Shown: positions 35,134 through 44,384, numbered from the stretch's first letter. The stretch: 64,000 nucleotides of DNA from Nocardiopsis sp. CNT312 (GCF_000515115.1 NZ_AZXF01000016.1:62001-126000); one strand, 5' to 3'. Program-made: numbers and translations. Notes: a model not told the origin generated them from the letters alone.

Positions 35134-35616
35134 TCAGCGCGCTCCGATGGGCGCGGTCACCGCACCGGTGAGCCGAACCAGGTCCCCGGGGCCGATCCGC
35201 ATCTGCACACCGCGACGACCCGCCGAGACGTAGACCTCGTCCCACTCCGCGGCGGAGGCGTCGACCACCGTTCGCAGCCTCTTGCGCTGACCCAGGGGGC
35301 TGATACCGCCCCGCACGTACCCCGTGACCTTCTCCGCCCGCGCCGGATCGGCCATCACGGCCTTCTTGCCGCCGACCGTGGCGGCCAGCGCCTTCAGATC
35401 GAGGGAAGTACTCACCGGGACCACTCCCACGGTCAGCGTGCCGTCCACCTCGGCCACCAGCGTCTTGAAGACCTGTCCGTGCGGTACCCCGAGCGCGTCG
35501 GCGGCGTCGGTCCCGTAGGAGTGGCCGTCGGACCCGTCAGCCTCGTAGGTGTGCAGGGTGTAGGCGGCCTTGGCCCGCCCCGCGGCCACGGTCGCGGGTG
35601 TGCCCTTTCCACTCAT
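35134..35616 (-). CDS. ybaK: YbaK/EbsC-type Cys-tRNA(Pro) deacylase
   Basis: Hydrolyses Cys mischarged on tRNA-Pro in trans. 160 aa, single YbaK domain: QVFKTLVAEVDGTLTVGVVP, the conserved lysines in KALAATVGGKKAVM, then GYVRGGISPLGQRKRL with the GXXXP loop of the deacylase site. The family length is about 155-165 aa. Start ATG 35616; the upstream base sequence gives an AAGGAGCG-like site. Confidence 0.95.
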   Translation of the reverse strand: MSGKGTPATVAAGRAKAAYTLHTYEADGSDGHSYGTDAADALGVPHGQVFKTLVAEVDGTLTVGVVPVSTSLDLKALAATVGGKKAVMADPARAEKVTGYVRGGISPLGQRKRLRTVVDASAAEWDEVYVSAGRRGVQMRIGPGDLVRLTGAVTAPIGAR

Positions 35617-35694
35617 GGGTCAACGCTCCTTCCACAGCGCGGCAAGGGGAGGGGCCGCTGGCCAACACGGTTCCCCCGACCGACCACCCTAAGG

Positions 35695-36462
35695 TCAGTT
35701 GAAGGAGACCCCGTTGTTGAGGAAGGGGCCGGCGGGCAGGTTCGGGAGTTCGGGGGCGTCGACGATCCGGTTCTCCCGGCGCAGGAACCCGGCGGTCAGC
35801 GCCAGGCGCGCCGCCGCGTCCTCCGCCTCCAGCAGCCGCTGCTTCTCCGCCTGGTCCAGTACCACCAGCGATGCCACGTCGTAGGACAGTGCGATCGGGT
35901 CCTTGGGCAGCTCCGCCGACGTACCGACGGCCATACCGATCGCCGAGAGCCGCTGGCAGTAGACCTCGTACAGGTCCCGGACCCGCTCCGCTCGCTCCTC
36001 GGCCCCCGGACCCAGCGGCTCGGGCAGGAACGACACCGACGCGGTCGCGTAGTCCTCGGGTGAGGACGCGTCGACCCCGGACAGGTCGGTCACGGTGAAC
36101 CGCGCACCGCCCTCCACGACCAGGTCGTAGCGGCCGTCCTCGTAGGTGCGCACATCACGCACCAGCGCCGTACAGCCCGTCCCGCTCACCCGGGGCAGCA
36201 GGACACCGTCCTTTGCGGTACCCGGAGCACCAGTGTCCGCGCCGTCCGCGCCCTGGCCCGACTCGCTGGCCACCTCGTGGCCGAGCTCGATCCATACCAC
36301 ACCGAACCGGCGCAGACCCCCGCGGCGCTCCCCGCCGTTCGCGGGGGGCCCCAGGAGTTCGGAGATCAGGCGGCGGTATCTCCGCTCGAAGACGTGCAGG
36401 GGAACGCTCATGCCGGGGAACAGCACGGTGTTGAGCGGGAAGAGCGGTAGTGCGGCGGGCAT
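35695..36462 (-). CDS. LON peptidase substrate-binding domain protein
   Basis: 255 aa consisting of the Lon N-terminal (LAN/PUA-like) domain alone, without AAA or protease parts. It begins LPLFPLNTVLFPGMSVPLHV and continues FERRYRRLISELL, the family hallmark. The C-terminal region is helical. Stand-alone LON-domain proteins occur in most actinobacteria beside ybaK and hisD; the role is not established. ATG 36462 gives the family N-terminus; a start eight codons upstream is also open. Confidence 0.92.
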   Translation of the reverse strand: MPAALPLFPLNTVLFPGMSVPLHVFERRYRRLISELLGPPANGGERRGGLRRFGVVWIELGHEVASESGQGADGADTGAPGTAKDGVLLPRVSGTGCTALVRDVRTYEDGRYDLVVEGGARFTVTDLSGVDASSPEDYATASVSFLPEPLGPGAEERAERVRDLYEVYCQRLSAIGMAVGTSAELPKDPIALSYDVASLVVLDQAEKQRLLEAEDAAARLALTAGFLRRENRIVDAPELPNLPAGPFLNNGVSFN

Positions 36463-36478
36463 GGTCCCAGTATGCCCG

Positions 36479-36663
36479 CCCGTCACCCACCCCCGCCCTC
36501 AACGGTGGGCCGGCGGCCGTGGTCTGGTTGGGCCCGTCACCCACCCCTGCCCTCAACGGTGGGCCGGCGGCCGTGGTCTGGTTGGGCCCGTCACCCACCC
36601 CTGCCCTCAACGGTGGGCCGGCGGCCGTGGTCTGGTTGGGCCCGTCACCCACCCCCGCCCTCG
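36479..36663. repeat. 54-bp tandem repeat, three full copies plus a partial fourth
   Basis: Copies start at 36479, 36533 and 36587; a truncated copy starts at 36641. The copies differ at only one or two positions (C/T in the first third). Each has the core GCCCTCAACGGTGGGCC. The array fills the space between the LON-domain gene's upstream end and the ferritin stop. A related array with a 53-bp period is at 44061-44160. No unique spacers are present. Confidence 0.95.
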
Positions 36664-36672
36664 GCCGCCGGG

Positions 36673-37239
36673 TCAGGACACCGACGGTCCGGCCGTGGCC
36701 GGCGCGCCCTGGCTGCCGCTGCCCTCGCTCGGCATGTCCCTGGCGACGAAGGTCTCCACGTCGAAGAAGTTGCCGTTGGAGCGGTCCACCACGTTGAGCA
36801 GGGTCGACATCGTGGCGACCTCCTCGGTCTGCTCCTGGATGAACCACTGGAGGAACTGCTCGCCCGTGTAGTCGTCCTCGTCCCGGGCCACCTTGGCCAG
36901 GTGCAGGATCTGGTCGGTCACCTCGCGCTCCTGGCGCAGGGCCAGAGCCACGAGGTCGCGCGGAACGGAGAAATCGGTCTCGATCGCGTCCACCCCGGGA
37001 AGCGCGAAATCGATGTCCCTGTCGATGAGGAACCGCACGATCATCATCGCGTGGTCGCGCTCTTCGAGGGACTGCTCGTAGAAGACGCGTGCCAACTGCG
37101 GGAGATCCTGGTCGTCGAACCATGTGGCGAGCGCCACGTACTGGTGTGAAGCGGTGAACTCGTGTCTCACCTGGTCGACCAGGAGGCGGTGGAACTTGGA
37201 GAGAGTGCTGTCGCCGGTCTTGGTCTTGTTCGAAGTCAT
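36673..37239 (-). CDS. Ferritin (iron storage)
   Basis: 188 aa four-helix ferritin that oxidises and stores iron as a 24-mer. Ferroxidase residues are visible in HEFTASHQYVALATWF (first E), SLEERDHAMMIVRFL (ExxH) and FLQWFIQEQTEEV. No haem-binding Met is obvious, so it is a ferritin rather than a haem bacterioferritin, similar to mycobacterial BfrB. The last 20 residues are a Ser/Gly/Pro tail. The upstream region carries several DtxR/IdeR-like boxes, so iron-dependent control is likely. Confidence 0.94.
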   Translation of the reverse strand: MTSNKTKTGDSTLSKFHRLLVDQVRHEFTASHQYVALATWFDDQDLPQLARVFYEQSLEERDHAMMIVRFLIDRDIDFALPGVDAIETDFSVPRDLVALALRQEREVTDQILHLAKVARDEDDYTGEQFLQWFIQEQTEEVATMSTLLNVVDRSNGNFFDVETFVARDMPSEGSGSQGAPATAGPSVS

Positions 37240-37300
37240 GGCGCCACCATAACGTATTAGAAGGAATTATGCGAAGTGCGGTAAATCTCCTTGAAAATGA

Positions 37301-37379
37301 TTAGGCAAGCCTTTCTGAACCTTGCTGAGGTGAGGTATTCCAAACTTAGGTGACGCTATTTTAGGTTAGGTATCCCAAA
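37301..37379. promoter_or_regulatory. Array of DtxR/IdeR-type iron boxes upstream of ferritin
   Basis: Three to four 19-base sites resemble the iron-box consensus TTAGGTTAGSCTAACCTAA: 37301-37319, 37326-37344, 37346-37364 (weakest) and 37361-37379, with about 13-14 matches each by eye. The second and fourth are near-copies of each other 35 bases apart. They lie 60-140 bases upstream of the ferritin start, in a notably A/T-rich stretch. In mycobacteria IdeR activates bfrB through tandem upstream boxes; the same is inferred here. hisD is on the other side. Confidence 0.65.
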
Positions 37380-37534
37380 GTTGCGGTGCGCTGATGTGTG
37401 CCTTTTCCGGAATCGCGTCCGACGGGCGTCCGCTGTGCCCCGGCCGCAGCCTCACGGGACGCTTCCCGCAGCGGATCACGGCGTGTTCTGTCCAACATCC
37501 GGACACGGCACCCGCCTCCGTGGGAAGCGCACCC

Positions 37535-37547
37535 TAGACTGGGCCCG
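37535..37547 (+). promoter_or_regulatory. hisD -10 box and probable leaderless start
   Basis: TAGACT (37535-37540) is followed by six bases and then the GTG of hisD, so transcription should start at or within a base of the start codon. No ribosome site is visible before the GTG. A clear -35 is not seen. Confidence 0.6.
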
Positions 37548-38854
37548 TGATCAGTCGAATCGACCTCCGAGGTATCCAGGGCGACCCCCGCCGAGCCCTT
37601 CCGCGCGCTGAGCTGGACGTGGCGGCCGCCGTTGAACGCGTACGCCCCCTGTGCGAGGACGTACGCCATCGCGGAACCGAGGCGCTGATCGAACTCACCG
37701 AGCGCTTCGACGGCGTCCGACTCACCGAGGTCCGGGTCCCCCGCAAGGCCATCGACACCGCCCTGGACGAACTCGACCCCGCCGTGCGCGCCGCGCTGGA
37801 GGAGTCCATCCGCCGTGCCCGCCTCGTCCACCGCGAGCAGCGCCGCACCGACCACACCACCCAGGTCGTCCCGGGCGGCACCGTCACCGAGAAGTGGATC
37901 CCCGTCGGCCGCGTCGGGCTCTACGTCCCCGGGGGCCGCGCCGTCTACCCCTCCAGCGTCATCATGAACGTGGTCCCCGCCCAAGAGGCCGGGGTCGGCT
38001 CCCTCGCCGTCACCTCACCACCCCAGGCCGAGTTCGGCGGCCTGCCGCACCCCACCATCCTCGCCGCCTGCGCCCTGCTCGGCGTCGACGAGGTCTACGC
38101 CGTCGGCGGCGCCCAGGCCGTGGCCATGTTCGCCCACGGCACCGACGACTGCGAGCACGTCGACATGGTCACCGGCCCCGGCAACATCTGGGTGGCCGCC
38201 GCCAAACGCCTGCTCAAGGGTGTCATCGGCATCGACGCCGAGGCCGGCCCCACCGAGATCGCGATCCTGGCCGACTCCACCGCCGACCCCGACTACGTCG
38301 CCGCCGACCTCATCAGCCAGGCCGAGCACGACGTCGTCGCCGCTTCCGTCCTGGTCACCCCCGACGAAGCCCTCGCCGAGGCGGTCACCGAACGCCTCGC
38401 CGCGCGCGTGCCCGCCACCAAGCACACCGAGCGCGTCCGCGAGGCCCTCGCCGGACCCCAGTCCGGCATCGTCCTGGTCGACGATCTCGACCACGGCCTG
38501 GCCGTCGTCGACGCCTACGCGGCCGAGCACCTGGAGATCATGACCGCCGACGCCGCGTCCGTCGCCGACCGCGTACGCAACGCCGGGGCGATCTTCGTCG
38601 GGGACTTCTCCCCGGTCTCGCTCGGCGACTACGCCGCCGGCTCCAACCACGTCCTGCCCACCGGAGGCTGCGCCTGCCACAGCGGCGGCCTGAGCGTACA
38701 GACCTTCCTACGCGGCGTACACGTGGTCCACTACGACCGCGACGCCCTGGCCGGGGTCGCCCACCACGTCGTCACCCTGGCCGGAGCAGAGGACCTGCCC
38801 GCGCACGGCGAGGCCGTCACCGCGCGCACGGGAGAGGGCCCCGGCCCGGCCTGA
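37547..38854 (+). CDS. hisD: Histidinol dehydrogenase
   Basis: Last two oxidations of histidine synthesis, histidinol to histidine, with NAD and zinc. 435 aa. Motifs: [51 protein letters not shown], then DLISQAEHD with zinc ligands, HLEIMTAD and [10 protein letters not shown]. It heads the his operon here, as in other actinobacteria, 47 bases ahead of hisC. The start appears leaderless. Confidence 0.97.
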   Translation: MISRIDLRGIQGDPRRALPRAELDVAAAVERVRPLCEDVRHRGTEALIELTERFDGVRLTEVRVPRKAIDTALDELDPAVRAALEESIRRARLVHREQRRTDHTTQVVPGGTVTEKWIPVGRVGLYVPGGRAVYPSSVIMNVVPAQEAGVGSLAVTSPPQAEFGGLPHPTILAACALLGVDEVYAVGGAQAVAMFAHGTDDCEHVDMVTGPGNIWVAAAKRLLKGVIGIDAEAGPTEIAILADSTADPDYVAADLISQAEHDVVAASVLVTPDEALAEAVTERLAARVPATKHTERVREALAGPQSGIVLVDDLDHGLAVVDAYAAEHLEIMTADAASVADRVRNAGAIFVGDFSPVSLGDYAAGSNHVLPTGGCACHSGGLSVQTFLRGVHVVHYDRDALAGVAHHVVTLAGAEDLPAHGEAVTARTGEGPGPA

Positions 38855-38900
38855 ACCGACGCGGCCACCCGGACACCACACACCACAAGAGCGTGAGACC

Positions 38901-39983
38901 GTGAGCTTCACACTGAACGACCTGCCCCTGCGCGACGACCTGCGCGGCCAGGCGCCCTACGGCGCGCCGCAACTGGACGTACCGGTCGTGCTCAACACCA
39001 ACGAGAACCCCTACGCCCCCTCGCCGGAACTGGCCGAGGCCATGTCCGACGCCGTCGCCGGGACGGCCCTGGGGCTCAACCGCTACCCCGACCGCGACGC
39101 CGTCCGCCTGCGCGAGGGCCTGGCCGCCTACCTCGGCCACGGGCTGACCGGTGCGCAGGTCTGGGCCGCCAACGGCTCCAACGAGGTCCTGCAACAGATC
39201 CTTCAGGCCTTCGGCGGGCCCGGCCGCACCGCGATGGGCTTCGAACCCTCCTACTCGATGCACCCCGTCATCACCCGGGGCACCAACACCTCCTGGGTGT
39301 CCGTCCCGCGCGAAGCCGACTTCCGCGTCGGCGTCGACACCGCGCTGGCCGCGATCGCCGAGCACCGGCCCAGCGTCGTCTTCCTCACCTCGCCCAACAA
39401 CCCCACCGGCACCGCCATCGACCTCGCCGACGTCCGGCGCATCGCCGACGCCGCACCCGGCGTCGTCGTGGTGGACGAGGCCTACGCCGAGTTTCGGCGG
39501 GCCGACACACCCAGTGCCCTCACCCTCCTGCCGGAGTACCCGCGCCTGATCGTCTCGCGGACCATGTCCAAGGCCTTCGCCCTGGCCGGGGCGCGTGTGG
39601 GCTACCTCGCCGCCCACCCCGCCGTGGTCGACGCCCTCCAACTGGTCCGCCTGCCCTACCACCTGTCCGCCGTCACCCAGGCTGTCGCCTCCACCGCGCT
39701 GGAGTACGCCGGGGAGCTCCTCGCCGCCGTCGACGACCTGCGCGCCGAACGCGACGGCCTGGTCGCCTGGCTCCGAGACCACGGCTTCTCCGTGGCCGAG
39801 TCCGACGCCAACTTCATCATGTTCGGCGAGTTCGAGGACCGTACCCGTGTATGGGAGGCGATGCTCGAACGCCAGGTGCTCATCCGCGAGGTCGGCCCGC
39901 CCGGATGGCTGCGCGTCACCGTCGGCACCCCCGCAGAGACGGCCGCCTTCCGCGAGGCCCTCCTCACCGCCACCGGACGCTGA
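38901..39983 (+). CDS. hisC: Histidinol-phosphate aminotransferase
   Basis: PLP enzyme that converts imidazole acetol phosphate to histidinol phosphate. 360 aa, class II aminotransferase fold. N-terminal [44 protein letters not shown], and the PLP lysine in [17 protein letters not shown]. The GTG at 38901 is preceded by a weak AAGAGCGTGAG stretch. Forty-seven bases separate it from hisB. Confidence 0.96.
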   Translation: MSFTLNDLPLRDDLRGQAPYGAPQLDVPVVLNTNENPYAPSPELAEAMSDAVAGTALGLNRYPDRDAVRLREGLAAYLGHGLTGAQVWAANGSNEVLQQILQAFGGPGRTAMGFEPSYSMHPVITRGTNTSWVSVPREADFRVGVDTALAAIAEHRPSVVFLTSPNNPTGTAIDLADVRRIADAAPGVVVVDEAYAEFRRADTPSALTLLPEYPRLIVSRTMSKAFALAGARVGYLAAHPAVVDALQLVRLPYHLSAVTQAVASTALEYAGELLAAVDDLRAERDGLVAWLRDHGFSVAESDANFIMFGEFEDRTRVWEAMLERQVLIREVGPPGWLRVTVGTPAETAAFREALLTATGR

Positions 39984-40030
39984 CCCGGCGCCGGACCCGA
40001 CCCGCCCCACACCGAGGGAGTAGAGACACC

Positions 40031-40624
40031 ATGAGCCGCACCGGCCGCGTGGAACGCGCCACCAAGGAAACCAAGGTCCTGGTCGAGATCGACCTCGACG
40101 GCACCGGCGTCGCCGACGTCTCCACCGGCGTCGGCTTCTACGACCACATGCTCGACCAGCTCGCCAAGCACGGCCTGTTCGACCTCACCGTGCGTACCGA
40201 GGGCGACCTGCACATCGACTCCCACCACACCATGGAGGACACCGCCCTGGCCCTGGGCGCCGCCTTCCGGGAGGCCCTCGGCGACAAGAGCGGCATCCGC
40301 CGCTTCGCCGACGCCAAGGTGCCCCTGGACGAGGCCCTGGCCGAGGTGACCGTCGACGTCTCCGGCCGCCCCTACCTGGTGCACAGCGAACCCCAGGGCA
40401 TGGCCCCGGTCATCGGACGCGACTACGACACCACCATGACCCGCCACATCCTCGAATCCTTCGTCGCCCAGGCGCGCGTGGCCCTGCACGTCCACGTGCC
40501 CTACGGACGCAACGCCCACCACGTCGTCGAGTGCCAGTTCAAGGCCCTGGCGCGGGCGCTGCGCTTCGCCGCGGAGCGGGACTCGCGCGTCAGCGGCGTC
40601 CCCTCCACCAAGGGCGCACTGTAG
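40031..40624 (+). CDS. hisB: Imidazoleglycerol-phosphate dehydratase
   Basis: Dehydrates IGP to imidazole acetol phosphate, manganese dependent. 197 aa, dehydratase domain only (no histidinol phosphatase fused). Motifs: GFYDHMLDQLAKHG, DSHHTMEDTALALG with metal-binding histidines, and HHVVECQFKALARAL near the end. ATG 40031 follows GAGGGAGTAGAGACACC. The TAG stop is directly adjacent to the ATG of a 55-aa membrane protein. Confidence 0.97.
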   Translation: MSRTGRVERATKETKVLVEIDLDGTGVADVSTGVGFYDHMLDQLAKHGLFDLTVRTEGDLHIDSHHTMEDTALALGAAFREALGDKSGIRRFADAKVPLDEALAEVTVDVSGRPYLVHSEPQGMAPVIGRDYDTTMTRHILESFVAQARVALHVHVPYGRNAHHVVECQFKALARALRFAAERDSRVSGVPSTKGAL

Positions 40625-40792
40625 ATGGACGCCGACCTCTGGGGGCTGTTCCTCATCGTGCTGGCCGGGTTCCTGACCGGAGGGGCGTACTCACTGTGGA
40701 GGGCCGGCCGGGTGCTCGCCGTCGCGCTGGCCGCGTGCGCGGTCCTGGCCGTGGCCTCCGGCGTGCTCCGGCTCGGCTACCTCGAGGACTAG
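40625..40792 (+). CDS. 55-aa membrane protein between hisB and hisH
   Basis: [20 protein letters not shown] and a second hydrophobic part (about 29-48), ending LRLGYLED. Two membrane segments with a short basic loop (WRAGR) between. Its ATG follows the hisB stop without a gap and its stop is 13 bases before hisH, so it is in the same operon. Small membrane proteins at this place occur in other actinobacterial his operons. Function unknown. Confidence 0.8.
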   Translation: MDADLWGLFLIVLAGFLTGGAYSLWRAGRVLAVALAACAVLAVASGVLRLGYLED

Positions 40793-40805
40793 GAAAGGAA
40801 GGAAC

Positions 40806-41459
40806 ATGCCCTCACGTGTGGTCGTCTTCGACTACGGATCGGGCAACCTGCGCTCGGCACAGCGCGCGATGGAGCGCACCGGCGCCGATGTGACCGTCAC
40901 CTCCGACCCCCGGGCCGCGCTGGAAGCCGACGGCCTCGTCGTCCCCGGTGTGGGCGCCTTCAGCGCCTGCATGTCCAGCCTGCTGGCCGCGGGCGGGGAC
41001 CGTGTCATCGGCAGGCGCCTGGCCGGCGGCCGCCCCGTCCTGGGCATCTGCGTCGGCCTCCAGGTCCTCTTCGAACAGGGCGTGGAGCAGGCCGACACCA
41101 GCGCCGAGGACGTGGCGACCCAGGGCTGCGGAGAATGGCCCGGAACCGTGGAGCGCCTGCGGGCCCCCGTTCTCCCGCACATGGGCTGGAACACCGTCCG
41201 ACCCCCCGAGGACTCGAGGCTCTTCGCCGGGATCGGCGCAGGTGAGCGGTTCTACTTCGTGCACTCCTACGCCGTGCGCACCTGGGAGTTCGAGGTCGGC
41301 GACCAGCGCATCGCCCCGCCCCGGGTGACTTGGGCCGAGCACGGAGAGCCGTTCGTCGCCGCCGTCGAGAACGGCCCCCTGTGCGCCACCCAGTTCCACC
41401 CCGAGAAGTCCGGGGACGCGGGCGCACGCCTCCTGGCCAACTGGGCCGCCACCCTGTAG
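40806..41459 (+). CDS. hisH: Imidazole glycerol phosphate synthase, glutaminase subunit HisH
   Basis: Supplies ammonia from glutamine to HisF. 217 aa, class I glutamine amidotransferase. Nucleophile Cys in [12 protein letters not shown]; catalytic His and Glu in [18 protein letters not shown] and MGWNTV are further HisH hallmarks. ATG 40806 has GGAAAGGAAGGA upstream. Its partner HisF is two genes downstream. Confidence 0.97.
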   Translation: MPSRVVVFDYGSGNLRSAQRAMERTGADVTVTSDPRAALEADGLVVPGVGAFSACMSSLLAAGGDRVIGRRLAGGRPVLGICVGLQVLFEQGVEQADTSAEDVATQGCGEWPGTVERLRAPVLPHMGWNTVRPPEDSRLFAGIGAGERFYFVHSYAVRTWEFEVGDQRIAPPRVTWAEHGEPFVAAVENGPLCATQFHPEKSGDAGARLLANWAATL

Positions 41460-41497
41460 ACACGCGCACCCACACCACCGAACACGAAAAGGCACAT

Positions 41498-42250
41498 ATG
41501 ACCGGCACCACGTCGACACCCGCACTCGAACTCCTGCCCGCCGTGGACGTGGCGGGCGGCCAGGCCGTTCAGCTCGTCCAGGGCAGGGCCGGCTCCGGCG
41601 GCCAGTACGGGGACCCCTACGAGGCGGCCATGAACTGGCAGCGGGCCGGCGCCGAGTGGATCCACCTCGTGGACCTGGATGCCGCGTTCGGGCGGGGCCA
41701 CAACCGCGACCTGCTGCGCGACATCGTCGGCCGCCTCGACATCAGGGTCGAGATGTCCGGCGGCATCCGCGACGACGAGTCCCTGGCCGCCGCACTGGCC
41801 ACCGGGTGCACCCGCGTCAACATCGGAACCGCCGCCCTGGAGAACCCCGAGTGGTGCGCCAAGATCATCGCCGAACACGGGGACAGGGTCGCCATCGGCC
41901 TCGACGTGCGCGGCACCACCCTCGCCGCCCGGGGCTGGACCCGCGACGGCGGCGACCTGTTCGCCACCCTCGACCGCCTGGAGTCGGAGGGCTGCGCCCG
42001 CTACGTCGTCACCGACGTCAACAAGGACGGCACCCTCAAGGGCCCCAACCTGGACCTGCTGCGCACCGTGTGCGAGCGCACCGACAAGCCCGTCGTGGCC
42101 AGCGGCGGTGTCTCCAGCCTCGACGACCTGAGGGCCATCGCCACCCTCGTCCCCGAGGGTGTGGAGGGCGCCATCATGGGCACCGCCCTGTACGAGGGCG
42201 CCTTCACCCTGGAGGACGCCCTGGCCCTGGTCCGGGGGGAGGCCCGGTGA
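41498..42250 (+). CDS. priA: PriA, bifunctional HisA/TrpF isomerase
   Basis: Actinobacterial (beta-alpha)8 isomerase that serves both ProFAR isomerisation (histidine) and PRA isomerisation (tryptophan). 250 aa. General acid/base aspartates lie in [18 protein letters not shown] and [16 protein letters not shown]. No separate trpF is seen in this window, which fits the dual role. The stop overlaps hisF at GTGA. The ATG is weakly supported by AAAAGGCAC a few bases upstream. Confidence 0.95.
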   Translation: MTGTTSTPALELLPAVDVAGGQAVQLVQGRAGSGGQYGDPYEAAMNWQRAGAEWIHLVDLDAAFGRGHNRDLLRDIVGRLDIRVEMSGGIRDDESLAAALATGCTRVNIGTAALENPEWCAKIIAEHGDRVAIGLDVRGTTLAARGWTRDGGDLFATLDRLESEGCARYVVTDVNKDGTLKGPNLDLLRTVCERTDKPVVASGGVSSLDDLRAIATLVPEGVEGAIMGTALYEGAFTLEDALALVRGEAR

Positions 42251-43020
42251 GCCTCGCGGTCCGTGTCATTCCCTGCCTGGACGTCGACGCCGGACGGGTG
42301 GTCAAGGGCGTCAACTTCGAGAACCTGCGCGACGCCGGCGATCCCGTCGAGCTGGCGGCCTCCTACGACGCCGGGGGCGCCGACGAACTCACCTTCCTCG
42401 ACGTCACCGCCTCCAGCGGCAACCGCGAGACCACCTACGACGTGGTGCGCCGCACCGCCGACCAGGTGTTCATCCCGCTGACCGTCGGGGGAGGGGTGCG
42501 TACCACCGACGACGTCGACCGACTCCTGCGCGCCGGCGCTGACAAGGTCGGGGTCAACACCGCCGCCATCGCCCGCCCCGAACTCATCGGGGAGATCGCC
42601 GGGCGCTTCGGTCGCCAGGTCCTGGTGCTCTCCGCCGACGTGCGTCGGGTGCGCGAGGACGGAGAGCCCACCCCCAGCGGGTTCGAGGTGACCACCCACG
42701 GCGGGCGCACCGGCACCGGAATCGACGCCCTGGAATGGTGCGAGCGCGCCGCCGACCTGGGCGCGGGCGAGATCCTGCTCAACTCCATGGACGCCGACGG
42801 CACCAAGGAGGGCTTCGACCTGGAACTCATCCGGTCCGTACGCGCCCGTGTCCGCGTCCCGCTCATCGCCTCCGGCGGTGCCGGGCGGGTGGAGCACTTC
42901 GCCCCGGCGGTCGAGGCGGGCGCCGACGCGGTCCTGGCGGCGACCGTCTTCCACTTCGGCGAGTTCACCATCGCCGACGTCAAGAAGAGCCTGAGCGAGG
43001 CCGGATACGCCGTGCGGTGA
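42247..43020 (+). CDS. hisF: Imidazole glycerol phosphate synthase, cyclase subunit HisF
   Basis: Forms IGP and AICAR from PRFAR and ammonia. 257 aa (beta-alpha)8 barrel. First catalytic Asp in [15 protein letters not shown]; second in LSADVRRV; phosphate-binding loops GGGVRTTDD and [21 protein letters not shown] near the end. GTG 42247 overlaps the priA stop. It ends the operon, with a hairpin terminator directly after the stop. Confidence 0.97.
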   Translation: MSLAVRVIPCLDVDAGRVVKGVNFENLRDAGDPVELAASYDAGGADELTFLDVTASSGNRETTYDVVRRTADQVFIPLTVGGGVRTTDDVDRLLRAGADKVGVNTAAIARPELIGEIAGRFGRQVLVLSADVRRVREDGEPTPSGFEVTTHGGRTGTGIDALEWCERAADLGAGEILLNSMDADGTKEGFDLELIRSVRARVRVPLIASGGAGRVEHFAPAVEAGADAVLAATVFHFGEFTIADVKKSLSEAGYAVR

Positions 43021-43024
43021 CCGC

Positions 43025-43052
43025 TTCCGGCCCGTCCCCGGCAGGGCCGGAA
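43025..43052 (+). terminator. his operon terminator
   Basis: Perfect 9-bp inverted repeat (43025-43033 with 43044-43052), loop 10 bases, four bases after the hisF stop. Confidence 0.7.
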
Positions 43053-43089
43053 CGGAGGCGTGGTTCCCGGGTGAGCGGAAAGGGCCGCC

Positions 43090-43287
43090 ATGACCGGGCA
43101 CAGGGATGCCGCCCTCTCCGTGACCACCGACGAGGACGGTGCAGGGTGCGCCAGTGCGGAGGCCGCCGACGGCGGTGTGGCCTACGGGGAAGGCGACACC
43201 GCCGTGGAGGCCCTCACCGACCTCCGATCCGGGCCGGTCGCGCTCTCCGAGTCGATCGGAGCACTGGAGGCCGCGAACACCGCGTAG
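43090..43287 (+). CDS. Small HicB-like protein (orphan)
   Basis: 65 aa. The sequence VTTDEDGAGCA, then DGGVAYGEGDTAVEALTDLR, follows the partial RNase-H-like fold of HicB/UPF0150 antitoxins (xxxDEDGxxxA, GxxxxGDTxxEALxxLR). No HicA toxin or DNA-binding helix is adjacent, so it is not a clear toxin-antitoxin unit. The ATG has GGAAAGGG nearby. A plausible real gene, modest certainty on family. Confidence 0.5.
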   Translation: MTGHRDAALSVTTDEDGAGCASAEAADGGVAYGEGDTAVEALTDLRSGPVALSESIGALEAANTA

Positions 43288-43427
43288 ATGCCGTGGTTTT
43301 CTCCGGGTTCGTCCACTATCGGCGGGGATACATTTCCCTTCCCAGCGGGTCACGGTGTGAACGACAGGGCCGCCCCACCCATCCCACAGGTTGACCGAGC
43401 AACACTCCTCGGGAAAGAAAGGCCCCC

Positions 43428-44018
43428 ATGTCCACCCGAACACGCACCCGCCTCCCCGGGCGCCTGGCCGCACTGGTCACCGCCGCACTCCTGGCCCTGG
43501 CCGCCACCATGGTCGGCCTGTCCTCGGCCTCGGCCGCGCCGCAGCCAGCCGCGCCCGTCCCCGCCTCCGGTGGCGAGGCCTGGCCCGAGTACGGCGACGG
43601 GGACGCCGACGTCGACGTCGCGGCCGCCAAGCTGCTGCTCATCCAGATCGGGTTCGACCCGCACATGGACTACGACCGCCCGATCTACTTCGACGGCCAC
43701 ATGAGCCACTCCGTCCGCGCCTACCAGGAGTACGCGGGCATCCCCGAGACCTCCCGCCTGGACGCCGACACCTGGGAGGCCCTCAGCGACGACACCTTCG
43801 GCCTGTACCGGCGCGGCTCCAGGGGCGAGGCCGTCGAGGCCATCCAGCGCCTGCTCAACGCCAAGTACGCCCTCCACCTGTTCACCGACGGCATCTACGG
43901 GCCCAACACCGAGGCCGCGGTCCGCTCCGCCCAGGGCGACCTGGGTATCGGTGTCGACGGCATCGCCGGACCGGTCACCTTCCGCGCGCTCATCACCTAC
44001 CAGGACTACGACCGCTAG
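43428..44018 (+). CDS. Secreted peptidoglycan-binding protein
   Basis: 196 aa. A signal peptide (1 to about 37) with a basic start, hydrophobic core and an ASA/APQ-type cleavage site. Two peptidoglycan-binding-1 like repeats follow: VDVAAAKLLLIQIGF to about residue 125, and GSRGEAVEAIQRLLNAKYAL to the end with GIYGPNTEAAVRSAQGDLGI. No catalytic domain, so it likely binds wall glycan outside the cell. The ATG has GGGAAAGAAAGG upstream. Confidence 0.88.
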   Translation: MSTRTRTRLPGRLAALVTAALLALAATMVGLSSASAAPQPAAPVPASGGEAWPEYGDGDADVDVAAAKLLLIQIGFDPHMDYDRPIYFDGHMSHSVRAYQEYAGIPETSRLDADTWEALSDDTFGLYRRGSRGEAVEAIQRLLNAKYALHLFTDGIYGPNTEAAVRSAQGDLGIGVDGIAGPVTFRALITYQDYDR

Positions 44019-44060
44019 ACCCGGGCCCGCGCCGCCACACTCAAGAGGACGGCGACACCG

Positions 44061-44160
44061 CCCGTCTCCCTCCACCGCCCTCAAAGGTGGGCCCCCGGTC
44101 CCGGGCCCGCCCGCCCGTCTCCCTCCACCGCCCTCAAAGGCGGGCCCCCGGCCCCGCTCG
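44061..44160. repeat. 53-bp tandem repeat, about two copies, related to the 36.5-kb array
   Basis: Copies start at 44061 and 44114. The unit begins CCCGTCTCCCTCCACC and carries the core GCCCTCAAAGGTGGGCC, nearly identical to the core in the 54-bp array at 36479-36663. Located between two unrelated genes. Seen directly. Confidence 0.85.
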
Positions 44161-44384
44161 GCGATGCCGCAGCCGCGTCCCGGCTGTCCGGCGGGCCACC
44201 GTGCGGTCAATCCCTCCGCGCCCGGACGGAATAGCCCCGCCACGTCCAGCGCTGAACATCTTCGGTGCCCGTCTCGGCACCCGAGAAACCACACGCGCCC
44301 CGGACACTCTCGCCGTGCCCGGCAACGCCCTGGGGCGCGCACCGTCGGACCCCGGGTCCGGCCGACAACACGAACGGGGGGCGT

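Noticed and set aside
32210..35233. 1007-codon plus-strand open frame over the acyl-CoA synthetase
   Set aside because: Opposite strand carries all AMP-binding motifs; this frame is low-complexity.
36479..36663. Tandem repeats considered as a CRISPR array
   Set aside because: Copies are contiguous with no unique spacers, and there are no cas genes.
43090..43287. HicB-like gene considered as a toxin-antitoxin pair
   Set aside because: No HicA-like or other toxin gene is adjacent on either side.
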